The notes: generated by a model not told the origin, from the letters alone. Shown: positions 49,932 through 59,538, numbered from the stretch's first letter. The stretch is DNA of 64,000 nucleotides from JAJTDS01 sp964202895 (GCA_964202895.1 CAXNJM010000001.1:496001-560000); one strand, 5' to 3'. Made by a program: numbers and translations.

Positions 49932-50975
49932 ATGAATAATTCAAAAAATGCATCGCGCAACATTGTTAGAAACCGCTTTTTTGAGAAAAAGCACCTTTTT
50001 CTTACGGTAAAAAATATTCTTCAAATCACTGATTCCTCAACTATTAGCGAGGAATTTGAGAGTTTAGAAGTTAGTGATATCGCCACAGTAAAAAATGCCA
50101 ATGAGAGAGAAATAACCTTTGTTAATTCTGGGCAATATTTAAAAGAATTGCAAAATTCTAATGCTGGATTCTGCATTATATCTCCTGAATTTTTATCAAA
50201 AATACCAAATAATATTATTCCAATAGTCAGCCACAACCCCTACTTTGCTTATTCACAGCTTGTTAATCACTTTTATCAAGAAAAAAACATAGATTTCGCA
50301 GGTTTTACCAGTGTGCATCGAAGTGCTGAAATTGCAGATAGCGCTAAAATTGCACCCAATTGCTACATAGGCAGAAATGTTAAAATTGGTAACAATTCAA
50401 AAATAATGCCTGGTGCAATTATTCTTGATGGCTGTGAAATTGGCAATAACTGTTTTATTGGCTGTAATGCGGTAATTTCATTCTCTATAATTGGCGATAA
50501 TTGCGAGATATTTAACGGTGCAAAAATTGGTCAAGATGGGTTTGGGTTTGTTAATAATCAAGGAATTAACCATAAAATTATGCAGATTGGGTCGGTGTTT
50601 ATCAAAGATAATGTTACAATTGGAGCGAATAGCTGTATTGATAGAGGAGCAATTGATGACACAATCATCGAAGAGCAAGTTAAAATTGATAACTTGGTGC
50701 AAATCGCACATAATGTCAAGATAGGAAAGGGAACCTTTATTGCTGGCTGTGCTGCGATTGCAGGAAGCTCTGAAATAGGGCAATTTGTTCAAATCGGTGG
50801 CGGTTCAAATATTGCTGGACACTTAAAAATAGGCAATTTTGTTAAAATCGCTGGCATGAGCGGAGTAATTAGAGATATCAAAGACAATGATATTGTCGCA
50901 GGAATTCCCGCCATGAAAATTAGAGATTTTCATAGAATCAACATAAAACTGTTAGAACTTCTAAAAAAACAATAA
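49932..50975 (+). CDS. lpxD: UDP-3-O-(3-hydroxyacyl)glucosamine N-acyltransferase
   Basis: 347 aa, usual length. An N-terminal uridine-binding domain is followed by left-handed beta-helix hexapeptide repeats (from about residue 115), with the catalytic His in LVQIAHNVKIGKGTFIAGC. Adds the second acyl chain in lipid A synthesis from acyl-ACP. Third in gapA-virB11-lpxD with a 31-bp gap. Usual neighbours bamA, fabZ and lpxA are not beside it. Confidence 0.95.
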   Translation: MNNSKNASRNIVRNRFFEKKHLFLTVKNILQITDSSTISEEFESLEVSDIATVKNANEREITFVNSGQYLKELQNSNAGFCIISPEFLSKIPNNIIPIVSHNPYFAYSQLVNHFYQEKNIDFAGFTSVHRSAEIADSAKIAPNCYIGRNVKIGNNSKIMPGAIILDGCEIGNNCFIGCNAVISFSIIGDNCEIFNGAKIGQDGFGFVNNQGINHKIMQIGSVFIKDNVTIGANSCIDRGAIDDTIIEEQVKIDNLVQIAHNVKIGKGTFIAGCAAIAGSSEIGQFVQIGGGSNIAGHLKIGNFVKIAGMSGVIRDIKDNDIVAGIPAMKIRDFHRINIKLLELLKKQ

Positions 50976-51061
50976 ACACAAGACTATTTTTAAAATAATC
51001 TTTAATTAAAAAGCAGAAAATGGAGTTTTTTATTTGGGGTTAAGCCTTAAGATTATTGAAT

Positions 51062-51136
51062 TGGTTGGGATGGAAGGATTCGAACCCACGCATGACGGGA
51101 TCAAAACCCGCTGCCTTACCACTTGGCTACATCCCA
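51062..51136 (-). tRNA. tRNA-Gln(TTG)
   Basis: 75 nt with CCA. Acceptor TGGGATG/CATCCCA, anticodon loop TTTTGAT (TTG), T-loop TTCGAAT. Promoter candidate 51187-51214 upstream. Convergent with lpxD. Confidence 0.96.
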
Positions 51137-51186
51137 CTATTTTTAATTAATATAACTAGCTCGTTAATCAATCAATAATTGCGAAA

Positions 51187-51214
51187 ATTTTATAATTGGA
51201 AAGCTATAAGTCAA
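51187..51214 (-). promoter_or_regulatory. promoter of tRNA-Gln
   Basis: TTGACT (51209-51214), 16 bp spacer, TAAAAT (51187-51192), about 50 bp before the tRNA. It lies just downstream of the PBP stop at 51258. Confidence 0.6.
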
Positions 51215-51257
51215 CATATTTTTGGAAATTATTTACTAAAAATAACCTCCAAAATAT

Positions 51258-53048
51258 TTATATTTTTGCAATAATTTCACCAAAAAGCATTGCCGGGAGA
51301 GTTCCTCCGGTTATATGGTTGGTTGGGGAGTTATCATCGTTGCCAAACCAAATTCCAATTGTTAAATCTTCAAAAGACCCTATAAACCAAGCATCGCGAA
51401 AATTTTGACTAGTTCCGGTTTTGCCAAATGCATCGCTGTCAATATTGGCAATATTAGCATTTTTTGCTGTTCCATATTCTAAAACTCCAGACATTGCATC
51501 TTGTAATTCTTCAACCACATTTTCATTCAACAACAATTGTGATTCTGGCTTCAGATATTGGTAGGTTGATGTTGATTTAATTTTATTTTTACTGTTAATT
51601 TTATTTTCAACAATCTCTTTAATAAAATGCAAGTCAACAGAGTTGCCATCATTATTAATAATTGAAAAACTATTAGTAAGTTCCAACAGACTAACTTCAG
51701 CGGTTCCAAGAGCGATAGTGCTATCATTTTGATTAATTTTACTAGTAATACCAAGCTTTTTAGCCATTTTAATAATTTCAAGATTGCCAATTTTTTGCAC
51801 TAATTGAATAGCGACAGAATTAGAAGAATAGGCGAATGCATCTTTTAAAGATATTGCACCGCGATATTGACTGTTGTAGTTTTCTGGCTCCCAGTCTCCA
51901 ATTGATATTTTTTTATCTTCAAAAACTTCATCGCTATCGATGCCACTTTCAAATGCGGATGCATAAATTATGGTTTTAAAAGCCGATCCGGCTTGTCTTT
52001 TTGCTTGCACCGCTCGATTAAATTGACTTTGCTGATAACTTCTACCGCCTATCATCGCAACAACCTCACCTTCTTTATTGATTGCAACTAATGCTAGCTC
52101 TGTTTTTTTGCCTTTATTCTCTAGAATCTTTTGATGTTTTTTTGTAAATTGATTAACAATCCTAATGAAATTATTTTGCAAATTCTCGTCAAGAGTTGTA
52201 ATAATTGAAACATTTTTTTCTCTAGTTTGCGGAGTAAAATTTTTGGCGATTTCATCCTTTATCAAATCAACAAAATAAAGGTTTTGAGTAGCATCATCTT
52301 GATATTCAATTTCATTATTAACAAACTTCAATTTATCTTTTTTTATGTAGCCCTCATCAATTAAATTGCGAATAACTTGCTCTCTTCTTTCTTTTGCTAA
52401 TTTTGGATTATTTTGCGGAGAAAGTTTTGAAGGTGCTTTTAATAAACCCGCCAACATTGCAGAATCGTTAAGGCTAAGCTTTTCAACCTCTTTATTAAAA
52501 TAAAACTTAGATGCATTGGCGACCCCATAACTACCTGAGCCAAAATAAGCATGATTAAGATAAAAAGAAATAATTTGCTCTTTAGTAAAATTTTGCTCCA
52601 ATTGCAAAGCCAACAAAACTTCTTGCACCTTTCTTTTAAAAGTTCTTTCGGGGTTAAGAAACAGCATCTTTGCTAATTGTTGAGTAATAGTGCTTCCTCC
52701 TTGAACTATCTTTCCAGCAGCTTGATTAACGAATACAGCTCTAATTATTCCAATAATATCAAAGCCCCAATGATTAAAAAACCTTCTATCTTCAGTTGCT
52801 ATAACAGCATTTACAAGATCTTTTGGTAATTGATAATAGGTAACTTGTTCGCGATAAACCTCACCAAAACCCAATAAACGATTGCCGTTGTTATATTTAA
52901 GTTCAATTGTTGGTTTTTTAATGACCAACTCTAATTCTTGCAACTTAGGTAGATCATATCCGTAATAAATTAAAATTCCAAAAACCGCGATGGAAATCCA
53001 AGTGGCAACGAATATAGCAGTTTTTATAGTTATCTTAAAAATTTTCAT
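51258..53048 (-). CDS. bifunctional penicillin-binding protein, class A (PBP1 family)
   Basis: 596 aa, short for PBP1A (usually 750-850) and lacking the extra middle domain. One membrane anchor at the N-terminus. GT51 transglycosylase motifs EDRRFFNHWGFDIIGI, GGSTITQQLAKML and RKVQEVLLALQLE; transpeptidase motifs SAFKTI (SxxK), SSNS (SxN) and KTGTS (KTG). Builds and cross-links peptidoglycan at the inner membrane. With dat and dapB it supports a real cell wall. Symbol not assigned: pbpC and mrcA types cannot be split here. Confidence 0.93.
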   Translation of the reverse strand: MKIFKITIKTAIFVATWISIAVFGILIYYGYDLPKLQELELVIKKPTIELKYNNGNRLLGFGEVYREQVTYYQLPKDLVNAVIATEDRRFFNHWGFDIIGIIRAVFVNQAAGKIVQGGSTITQQLAKMLFLNPERTFKRKVQEVLLALQLEQNFTKEQIISFYLNHAYFGSGSYGVANASKFYFNKEVEKLSLNDSAMLAGLLKAPSKLSPQNNPKLAKERREQVIRNLIDEGYIKKDKLKFVNNEIEYQDDATQNLYFVDLIKDEIAKNFTPQTREKNVSIITTLDENLQNNFIRIVNQFTKKHQKILENKGKKTELALVAINKEGEVVAMIGGRSYQQSQFNRAVQAKRQAGSAFKTIIYASAFESGIDSDEVFEDKKISIGDWEPENYNSQYRGAISLKDAFAYSSNSVAIQLVQKIGNLEIIKMAKKLGITSKINQNDSTIALGTAEVSLLELTNSFSIINNDGNSVDLHFIKEIVENKINSKNKIKSTSTYQYLKPESQLLLNENVVEELQDAMSGVLEYGTAKNANIANIDSDAFGKTGTSQNFRDAWFIGSFEDLTIGIWFGNDDNSPTNHITGGTLPAMLFGEIIAKI

Positions 53049-53107
53049 TAATTTTAAATATTATATATCTTAATTTTAATTATTTTGCAATATTATTGTT
53101 GTGCATT

Positions 53108-54277
53108 TTATATAAAATATCTTATATATCTAACAACCTTTACTCCATAATTTCTTACCAAATAATCAACATTGCATTCTTCGGCGAAACACAGGCAAAT
53201 CACTATCAGCAACATAATTGCAAAGTAATTAGAAAGAGCATCAAAAATTTTAGGCAAAATAATCTCATCTTTGCTTTTAATATTTACAACTTTATTGATT
53301 CTGTTTTTTGTACTAGGATGGGTTGAAAACAGTGTAAAATAGCCACTCTTTCCGAGCATTGAAAGTGCCATCGCCATTTTATCGCCACCAAAAGCAACCG
53401 CAGATTGTGCATCGCAACGATATTCGATTGATCTCGATATCCACAAATTAAGAAATCGGTATAAATTATAAACTATAAATCTATTAAAAAAACTTAAAAT
53501 AAAATTAACTAAATAATAAATATTCTGCATTAATAATGCCGAAAAATGACCGCCATATGGGTTTAAAGAAACCAGCCTAACTATATAATGAAACAATAAG
53601 CTAGTTATCATTAGAACAAAGTTGGTAGCTCTTTGATTTGCCATAATTAAAAAACCCGGCAAGAAATCTTTGTTAATCAAATGAGACATTTCATGCCCTA
53701 TAATACTACGCATTGCATATAAAAAATTTTTTGGATCATTGCAAGATTTTAAATAATGATTCACCATACCATTTGTAATAACAATCGCTTTACAACCTAA
53801 TGAAGAAACCGCAAAAGCATTGACTTCATTAGAGTTTTTGATGTATAATTTAACATTTGGTTGATTAAACTTAATCTTAACTTGCTCAAAAATATCCGTA
53901 AGAAAATCAAAACCCTTGACTTTTTCATATCTCTTGCACTTTTTAAGAGAATATCTAACCGAAAAACCCAACAACAAATCAAAAAACAAATAGATTAGCA
54001 TAAAAAAACTAATCAAAAAACCATTAAGCATAATGGCAAAAAACATCTTATCCAATAAACTCTTATCGATACTTACACTTCTATTAACAAAATCAATATC
54101 GTATAAGTTAGTAAAAGGTGCAATTGCCCCAAAAAAAGGCGACATCACAATGCTAAGATTAAATATCGTGATTAAATATACTAAAATAAGGCTTAAAGGC
54201 TTGGAAAACATACAATTACAGTGAATCAAAATTAAAATTAAGAATTTAATTGCAAAAAATTTATTAGCTTTTAACAA
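53108..54277 (-). CDS. M48 family (HtpX-like) zinc metalloprotease
   Basis: 389 aa with several predicted membrane helices before residue 110 and again about residues 190-250. The zinc motif IIGHEMSHLINKD (HExxH) is near residue 190, and the third ligand is in SIEYRCDAQSA (Glu). FSTHPSTKNRINKV is typical of the family's C-terminal region. Likely an inner-membrane quality-control protease. The first Met at 54277 may not be the true start: Met23 (MFSKPLSLIL) is possible. Divergent from kdsA. Confidence 0.85.
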   Translation of the reverse strand: MLKANKFFAIKFLILILIHCNCMFSKPLSLILVYLITIFNLSIVMSPFFGAIAPFTNLYDIDFVNRSVSIDKSLLDKMFFAIMLNGFLISFFMLIYLFFDLLLGFSVRYSLKKCKRYEKVKGFDFLTDIFEQVKIKFNQPNVKLYIKNSNEVNAFAVSSLGCKAIVITNGMVNHYLKSCNDPKNFLYAMRSIIGHEMSHLINKDFLPGFLIMANQRATNFVLMITSLLFHYIVRLVSLNPYGGHFSALLMQNIYYLVNFILSFFNRFIVYNLYRFLNLWISRSIEYRCDAQSAVAFGGDKMAMALSMLGKSGYFTLFSTHPSTKNRINKVVNIKSKDEIILPKIFDALSNYFAIMLLIVICLCFAEECNVDYLVRNYGVKVVRYIRYFI

Positions 54278-54331
54278 TAAAGCAAATTAAAATTTAATAG
54301 TTATTTTTTTCTAAAAACTTATCATTTAAAA

Positions 54332-55162
54332 ATGCGCTCAATTAAAATCAACAAAATTACCATTGCTAACAATCTGCCTTTTACACTGATTGCTGGCCCT
54401 TGTCAAGTCGAAAACCTTGATCACAGCTTAATGATGGCTGAGAAAATCGCCTACATTACCAATAAATTAGGTATAAATTTTATTTTTAAATCATCCTTTG
54501 ATAAAGCGAATCGCTCTTCAATTGAAGGAAAAAGAGGCATAGGGCTCGAAAAAACCATCGAAATATTTCATCAAATTAAGAAAAATATTGGATGCCCCAT
54601 CCTTACCGATATTCACGATGAAGAGCAATGTAAAATTCTTTCCGATGAAAGCGCGGTTGACATACTGCAAATTCCAGCTTTTTTATGTCGCCAAACCAAT
54701 CTTCTTGAAGCTGCAGCAAATACCAACAAAATAATCAACATAAAAAAAGGTCAATTTCTTGCTCCTTGGGATACCGCAAATATTGTTAAAAAAATGGATC
54801 ACTTTGGAAAGCAAGATGTTATGCTTACCGAAAGAGGTGCTAGCTTTGGCTACAATAATTTAGTTTCAGATTTTCGCAGTTTACCAATCATGGCAAAAAC
54901 TGGTTGCCCCGTAATATTTGATGCAACTCATTCTGTTCAACAACCCGGAGGTCTTGGTGGAGCAAGTGGCGGACAAAGAGAATTTGTTGAAATATTAGCA
55001 AGTGCATCTGTTGCGGTTGGAGTGGCAGGAATATTCATGGAAGTTCATCAAGATCCAGACAATGCACCCTCTGACGGGCCATGTATGCTAAGGCTTGATA
55101 GTTTAGAAAGAATACTTACTAAACTGCAAAAGATTGATTTTATTGTCAAAAATCAACAGTAA
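54332..55162 (+). CDS. kdsA: 3-deoxy-D-manno-octulosonate-8-phosphate synthase
   Basis: 276 aa. Condenses PEP with arabinose-5-phosphate for the Kdo of LPS. IAGPCQVEN carries a Cys where E. coli has the Asn of GGMNVLES, which places it in the metal-dependent class (as in Aquifex). KSSFDKANRSSIEGKRG and TERGASFGYNNLV are further motifs. Operon with the response regulator 8 bp downstream. Confidence 0.97.
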   Translation: MRSIKINKITIANNLPFTLIAGPCQVENLDHSLMMAEKIAYITNKLGINFIFKSSFDKANRSSIEGKRGIGLEKTIEIFHQIKKNIGCPILTDIHDEEQCKILSDESAVDILQIPAFLCRQTNLLEAAANTNKIINIKKGQFLAPWDTANIVKKMDHFGKQDVMLTERGASFGYNNLVSDFRSLPIMAKTGCPVIFDATHSVQQPGGLGGASGGQREFVEILASASVAVGVAGIFMEVHQDPDNAPSDGPCMLRLDSLERILTKLQKIDFIVKNQQ

Positions 55163-55170
55163 TTCATAAA

Positions 55171-55875
55171 ATGAAAAATAATATTTTAGTTGTCGATGAC
55201 GACACAAGATTAAGAATTTTGCTTGGTAAATTTCTTGAAGAAAACGGCTTCACTGTTGAATTGGCTAGCAATGCAGAATTGGCAAAAGAAGCAATCGAAA
55301 AAAATAATAGCATTTTTCAATTAATCATTATCGATATAATGATGCCGGGGGAAAATGGCTTTGAATTAACCTCTTACTTTAAACAAAACTCAAAAACCAA
55401 AACAATACCAATAATCATTCTTACCGCAAGAGGCGATGTCAATGACAGGTTAATTGGCTTAGAAGCAGGAGCAGAAGACTATCTCAGCAAACCTTTTGAG
55501 CCAAAAGAATTATTGCTAAGAATTAACAATATTCTTAAAAGAGCCAACGGAGCAAGAGTTAATGAAGATAGCAACAAAAATAAAGAAGAGATATGTTGCT
55601 TTGGAGAATTTAATTTTAACTTTAACGATTTACGACTTAAGAAAAATCAAGATTTTATATATCTAACCGAAGCAGAAACAAAAATATTGGCAATTTTATG
55701 TAAAAATATCGGCACAGTTGTTTCAAGAGAAATTATTGCAAAACTAACTGGCGACATAGACACAAGAAGTATCGATGTTCAAATTAATCGCATCAGAAGA
55801 AAAATTGAAGACAAATCAAAGCAACCCTACAATCTACAAACAATTAGAAATCAAGGCTATATTCTGCATAAGTAA
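55171..55875 (+). CDS. OmpR/PhoB-type response regulator
   Basis: 234 aa. Receiver domain with the acidic pair in LVVDDDTRL, phosphorylation Asp in LIIIDIMMPGENG, Thr in ILTARGD and Lys in YLSKPFEPKEL. C-terminal winged helix (YLTEAETKILAIL, then VQINRIRRKIED and TIRNQGYILHK). Its histidine kinase is not adjacent. Which signal it serves is unknown. Confidence 0.92.
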   Translation: MKNNILVVDDDTRLRILLGKFLEENGFTVELASNAELAKEAIEKNNSIFQLIIIDIMMPGENGFELTSYFKQNSKTKTIPIIILTARGDVNDRLIGLEAGAEDYLSKPFEPKELLLRINNILKRANGARVNEDSNKNKEEICCFGEFNFNFNDLRLKKNQDFIYLTEAETKILAILCKNIGTVVSREIIAKLTGDIDTRSIDVQINRIRRKIEDKSKQPYNLQTIRNQGYILHK

Positions 55876-55888
55876 CGGCAATTTTTAA

Positions 55889-56113
55889 TTACAACCCCGT
55901 AATTCTTTTTACAATTTTTTGCACCATCGGAGCCACAAAAAAAGCCACTGGAAAAGCAACCAAGAAACCTATCGTAAAGGCCCTCGCCCACATTTTAAAA
56001 AAATTATCAACAAAACCAATATTGACAAGGGTCATTACTCCAGACATAAAGAATGCCATAAATAAAGCCATAAAAAATGGAAAAAGAACTTTGGGATTTT
56101 TTAAAATTTTCAT
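55889..56113 (-). CDS. DUF2798 family small membrane protein
   Basis: 74 aa with two membrane helices (PFFMALFMAFFMSGVMTLVN and FTIGFLVAFPVAFFVAPMVQ). This layout and the AFxMSxxMT and FPxAxxxAP-like stretches fit DUF2798. Function unknown. Ends 13 bp from the response regulator's stop (convergent) and follows the GDPD gene by 20 bp. Confidence 0.75.
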   Translation of the reverse strand: MKILKNPKVLFPFFMALFMAFFMSGVMTLVNIGFVDNFFKMWARAFTIGFLVAFPVAFFVAPMVQKIVKRITGL

Positions 56114-56133
56114 AAATTTATTTTATAGTTATT

Positions 56134-56853
56134 TTAAAAATGAGATGGCAATATTTTGTCGGTAGCAAAATTTTTTACACCCATCTTAGACAATTCGATA
56201 ATTCTATCTTTGTCATTGACGGTCCAAGCAAAAAATTCAACCTCTGGCAAAAAATCCAATAACTCACGATTAATTAATTTATGGTTAATTGAAAGAAATT
56301 TAATGTTTTGGTCAGTTAAAAAATTTTTTAACGACTCCTTCGCTGAGTAGGTTTCAAGATTCTCGCAAACCGCAACAAAATTAATTTTTTCACCAAGTGT
56401 TTTGCGAAAATATTGACAAATTTCACTAGCTAATTTATATTCAGTTATGAATGGTGCAAAATAAAAATTTGAAAAATTAATATTTTTTCTGATTATATCG
56501 TCCCTAATCAATGCCAATGCATTGTTTATGTTGCTTTTATCGATATTTTTAAAATCGCACCAGTAAACTAATTTATTGCCAAATTCTAAATAATCAATAA
56601 ATTGCGGTAAATCAGCTTTTTTAAAACTATTACTTGAATTAACATAAGCATCTAGCTCTTGCTTTGTTGGCTGGTTATGCTTTAGTATTAATTTATCAAT
56701 ATTTCCACAGTACCAAATATCAAATTCGATATTTCTAAACCCAAAACTATAAGCTTGATGAAAGCTAGATATCGAGTTTTCAGAAGCAACATTTTTTTTA
56801 TTATCTTTATCTTTTAAAACAAGCCCTCTATGGGCAAATAAATTAATTATCAT
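56134..56853 (-). CDS. glycerophosphodiester phosphodiesterase-family protein
   Basis: 239 aa. Motifs are FAHRG at the very start, ASENSISSFHQAYSFG, FRNIEFDIWYC (the Glu-x-Asp pair) and LKHNQPT. It is soluble, with no signal peptide because the catalytic HRG is at residues 8-10, so the annotated ATG cannot be much further in. Hydrolyses glycerophosphodiesters or related lipids. Starts 2 bp from the divergent cutA ATG. Confidence 0.85.
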   Translation of the reverse strand: MIINLFAHRGLVLKDKDNKKNVASENSISSFHQAYSFGFRNIEFDIWYCGNIDKLILKHNQPTKQELDAYVNSSNSFKKADLPQFIDYLEFGNKLVYWCDFKNIDKSNINNALALIRDDIIRKNINFSNFYFAPFITEYKLASEICQYFRKTLGEKINFVAVCENLETYSAKESLKNFLTDQNIKFLSINHKLINRELLDFLPEVEFFAWTVNDKDRIIELSKMGVKNFATDKILPSHF

Positions 56854-56855
56854 AT

Positions 56856-57182
56856 ATGAGTTTTATAACTATTGACACTTCCTATCCAGATTCTATTGAA
56901 TCTATGGAATTAATAAAAAAACTAACCGACGAATTATTGACCCTCAAAATTGCAGGCTGCATACACAGAACAAAAATTCATAGCTCATATATTTGGGAAA
57001 ATCAAATAGTCCATGAAGATGAAATCAGCTTAACTATTAGCACCAAAAAAAAATTTTATCAAGAAGTAAAAGAGTTAATTTTAAAAAATCACTCTTACGA
57101 AATTCCTCAAATTATTTACAAGAAAATTGACGGGGGTCTTAACGAGTATTTTCAATGGCTCTCGCTTTCTATAAAAAAATAA
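56856..57182 (+). CDS. cutA: divalent-cation tolerance protein CutA-like
   Basis: 108 aa, usual length. SFITIDTSYPDSIESMELIKKL aligns with the first strand and helix of CutA trimers; AGCIHRTKIHSSYIWENQIVHEDEISL and the SYEIPQIIY segment follow the family pattern. Once linked to copper tolerance; real role unclear. No Shine-Dalgarno site, since the upstream DNA is the other gene's 5' end. Confidence 0.88.
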   Translation: MSFITIDTSYPDSIESMELIKKLTDELLTLKIAGCIHRTKIHSSYIWENQIVHEDEISLTISTKKKFYQEVKELILKNHSYEIPQIIYKKIDGGLNEYFQWLSLSIKK

Positions 57183-57257
57183 AAATAATAGTGGATAATA
57201 AACTTATTTAAAGTTAAATATCATTATTAGAATTTTAACCTAGAGATAAATTTTGGG

Positions 57258-57272
57258 TTAATTTTCGGTTAA
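57258..57272. promoter_or_regulatory. CtrA-type binding site candidate
   Basis: TTAATTTTCGGTTAA is an exact TTAA-N7-TTAA, the alphaproteobacterial CtrA box, embedded in 11-bp-spaced GGTTAATT repeats. Such a match is expected several times by chance in DNA this AT-rich. Confidence 0.3.
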
Positions 57273-57440
57273 TTATTTATCGAGCTGGTTAAATCACAAA
57301 AAAGATAAATCAGACAAAGCTTATAAATTCAAGGCATCTTCAATTAATTAGCATCGATCAAGAATAGGCGATGATAAATTTATAATTTAAAAAATAATAA
57401 ACAGCTAAATCCTTGAATCAGTAAGTAGATAAAAAATTAC

Positions 57441-57467
57441 TTCAACAAACTATTTAAATTTGTTGAA
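57441..57467 (+). other. hairpin in the presumed rne leader
   Basis: TTCAACAAA and TTTGTTGAA form a perfect 9-bp stem with a 9-nt loop; a short A/U-rich tract follows. It may be a weak terminator or a leader structure. Confidence 0.4.
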
Positions 57468-57554
57468 TTTTAAATCTTACAAAACACTAGGCCATTTTAA
57501 AGATTAATAAATTATGGTTTATTTAAAAAAGAATTCGAATCACAACTAAAACAT

Positions 57555-59534
57555 ATGACTCAAAGAACAATTTTAATTGATGCAGCTCATCGCGAAGAAA
57601 CGAGAGTTGCAGTCCTTGAAGACGGAATTCTTCAAGATTTCGACCGTGAAGCAATTGCAATAAAACAAATTAAGGGCAACATCTATCTAGCAAAAGTAGT
57701 GCGAGTTGAGCAATCTTTGCAGGCCGCCTTTGTCGATTACGATGGCAATAGACATGGCTTCTTGCCGTTTCCAGAAATACATCCTGACTACTACCAAATA
57801 TCCGATATAGACAAACAAAAACTAAGAGAATTAGCTCAAAATAACAAAAAAAATGAAGACGAAGACTCCCACAATCAAGAAGAATTTTCTGAAAAACAGT
57901 TTGACAAACCTCGTCGACAAAATTATAGCCATCAAAACAATAATATTGAAAGCGATGAAGTTGAGGAATCAGTAACAACGGGCTCTTATTCGGTTGAAGA
58001 TGAAACAGAAGTTTACGGCGGAAATATATACGGCGTCCACAAAAGATACAACATTCAAGATGTTATAAAGCCTGGACAACTTGTTTTAGTTCAAGTTGCA
58101 AAAGAAGAAAGAGGCAGTAAAGGCGCAGCAATGACAACATTCATTTCGATTGCTGGCAAATATTGTGTTTTAATGCCAAATACTCCAAATAAAGGCGGGG
58201 TATCAAAAAAGGTCGATAATTTTCGTGATCGAAAAATATTAAAATCAATCCTTGGAGAATTATCAATTCCACTAGATCGCTCCGTTATTATCAGAACCGC
58301 AGGAGTCGGCAAAAGGCCAGAAGAAATTAAAAGAGATTACGAATATTTATCAAGATTATGGGGAAGCATATTTGAAACATCTAATAACTCTAAAGCTCCT
58401 TCTTTTATTCATGCTGAAGATGATATAATTAAAAAAATTATTCGCGATATCTATAATGAATCAATAAAAGAAGTCGTGGTTGAGGGAATAAAATCACACC
58501 AAGAAGTGGTTGATTTTGTTCGACTGACAATGCCAAACATTAATCACAACATACAGCTTCATGAAGAAAGAGTTCCTATTTTTAATAAATATAAAGTAGA
58601 ACAACAAATATCGGCACTTTACGAAAAACAAATTTTTCTTCCTTCTGGAGGCTCTATTGTTATTGATAACACCGAGGCACTCGTTGCAATAGATGTTAAC
58701 TCTGGAAGAGCAACAAAAGAAAGTGGAATAGAAGAAACTGCCTACAAAACCAACCTTGAAGCAGTAAAAGAAGTAGCCAGACAATTAAAATTGAGAGATT
58801 TAGCTGGGCTTGTGGTTATTGATTTTATAGACATGTACGATCAAAGACACCGCAGAAATGTTGAGAGAATGCTAAGGGATGAATTACAAAACGATAGAGC
58901 AAGGATCCAACTTGGCAGAATCAGTGTTTTCGGATTACTTGAAATGTCAAGACAAAGATTAGGGTCAAGTTTTTTTGAAACCATTACTCAACCTTGCAAA
59001 AACTGCAATGGCACTGGTTATGTTCGTTCAGTTGAAATATTAGCCGTAAGCATATTTAGAGCAATTAGACACTCTTCAACTGATAATCAAGTTGGGGTTG
59101 TTTACATCTACACTAGCAACGAGATTATCTCTTATATGATGAATTATAAGAGACAAGAAATTCTAAATACTGAAAATAGCTACAAAATACATATATTCTT
59201 TCATTTTAGCGACAATGTTGGCAGTGCCGGCTTTGAAATTAAAAGAAGAAAAGGCCTATCTGAGGAAGAAAAAAGAGAGATAGAAATGGAGGTTTCAACT
59301 GGAAAGGTTAATATGCTTAAAATCGAGCAACAATTTAATGCCGACGAAGATAATCTTCCTAAACATCGCAACAATAACAGCGAAGAAAATCGAGAAGAAA
59401 ACAACAATCGAAGAAGTAATAAAAAGAACTATAAATATAAAAATTTTGAGAAAAAAAGAAACAACCACAATAACTCTAAATCATCAATCATTAGTACTAT
59501 TTTTGATTTTCTAAAAAAAGCTAAGAATCGCTAG
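57555..59534 (+). CDS. rne: ribonuclease E/G family endoribonuclease
   Basis: 659 aa, between RNase G (490) and E. coli RNase E (1061). S1 domain (residues about 38-120) with an acidic insertion between its strands, as in alphaproteobacterial RNase E; catalytic VAIDVNSGRATKESG and VVIDFIDMYDQRHR provide the two Mg Asp residues; the zinc-link is CKNCNGTGYVRS. A basic Asn/Arg/Lys-rich tail of about 75 residues replaces the long scaffold. Processes rRNA, tmRNA and mRNAs. Operon with thiG, 4 bp apart. Confidence 0.95.
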   Translation: MTQRTILIDAAHREETRVAVLEDGILQDFDREAIAIKQIKGNIYLAKVVRVEQSLQAAFVDYDGNRHGFLPFPEIHPDYYQISDIDKQKLRELAQNNKKNEDEDSHNQEEFSEKQFDKPRRQNYSHQNNNIESDEVEESVTTGSYSVEDETEVYGGNIYGVHKRYNIQDVIKPGQLVLVQVAKEERGSKGAAMTTFISIAGKYCVLMPNTPNKGGVSKKVDNFRDRKILKSILGELSIPLDRSVIIRTAGVGKRPEEIKRDYEYLSRLWGSIFETSNNSKAPSFIHAEDDIIKKIIRDIYNESIKEVVVEGIKSHQEVVDFVRLTMPNINHNIQLHEERVPIFNKYKVEQQISALYEKQIFLPSGGSIVIDNTEALVAIDVNSGRATKESGIEETAYKTNLEAVKEVARQLKLRDLAGLVVIDFIDMYDQRHRRNVERMLRDELQNDRARIQLGRISVFGLLEMSRQRLGSSFFETITQPCKNCNGTGYVRSVEILAVSIFRAIRHSSTDNQVGVVYIYTSNEIISYMMNYKRQEILNTENSYKIHIFFHFSDNVGSAGFEIKRRKGLSEEEKREIEMEVSTGKVNMLKIEQQFNADEDNLPKHRNNNSEENREENNNRRSNKKNYKYKNFEKKRNNHNNSKSSIISTIFDFLKKAKNR

Positions 59535-59538
59535 TGAA

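Larger units (their letters stand above)
57183..57554. other. intergenic region upstream of rne
   Basis: 372 bp without a gene. Noted are a CtrA-like site (57258-57272), GGTTAA repeats (57256, 57267, 57287) and a 9-bp hairpin (57441-57467). It may be a long 5' UTR of rne, as RNase E is autoregulated through its leader in enterobacteria; here that is inference. Confidence 0.5.
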
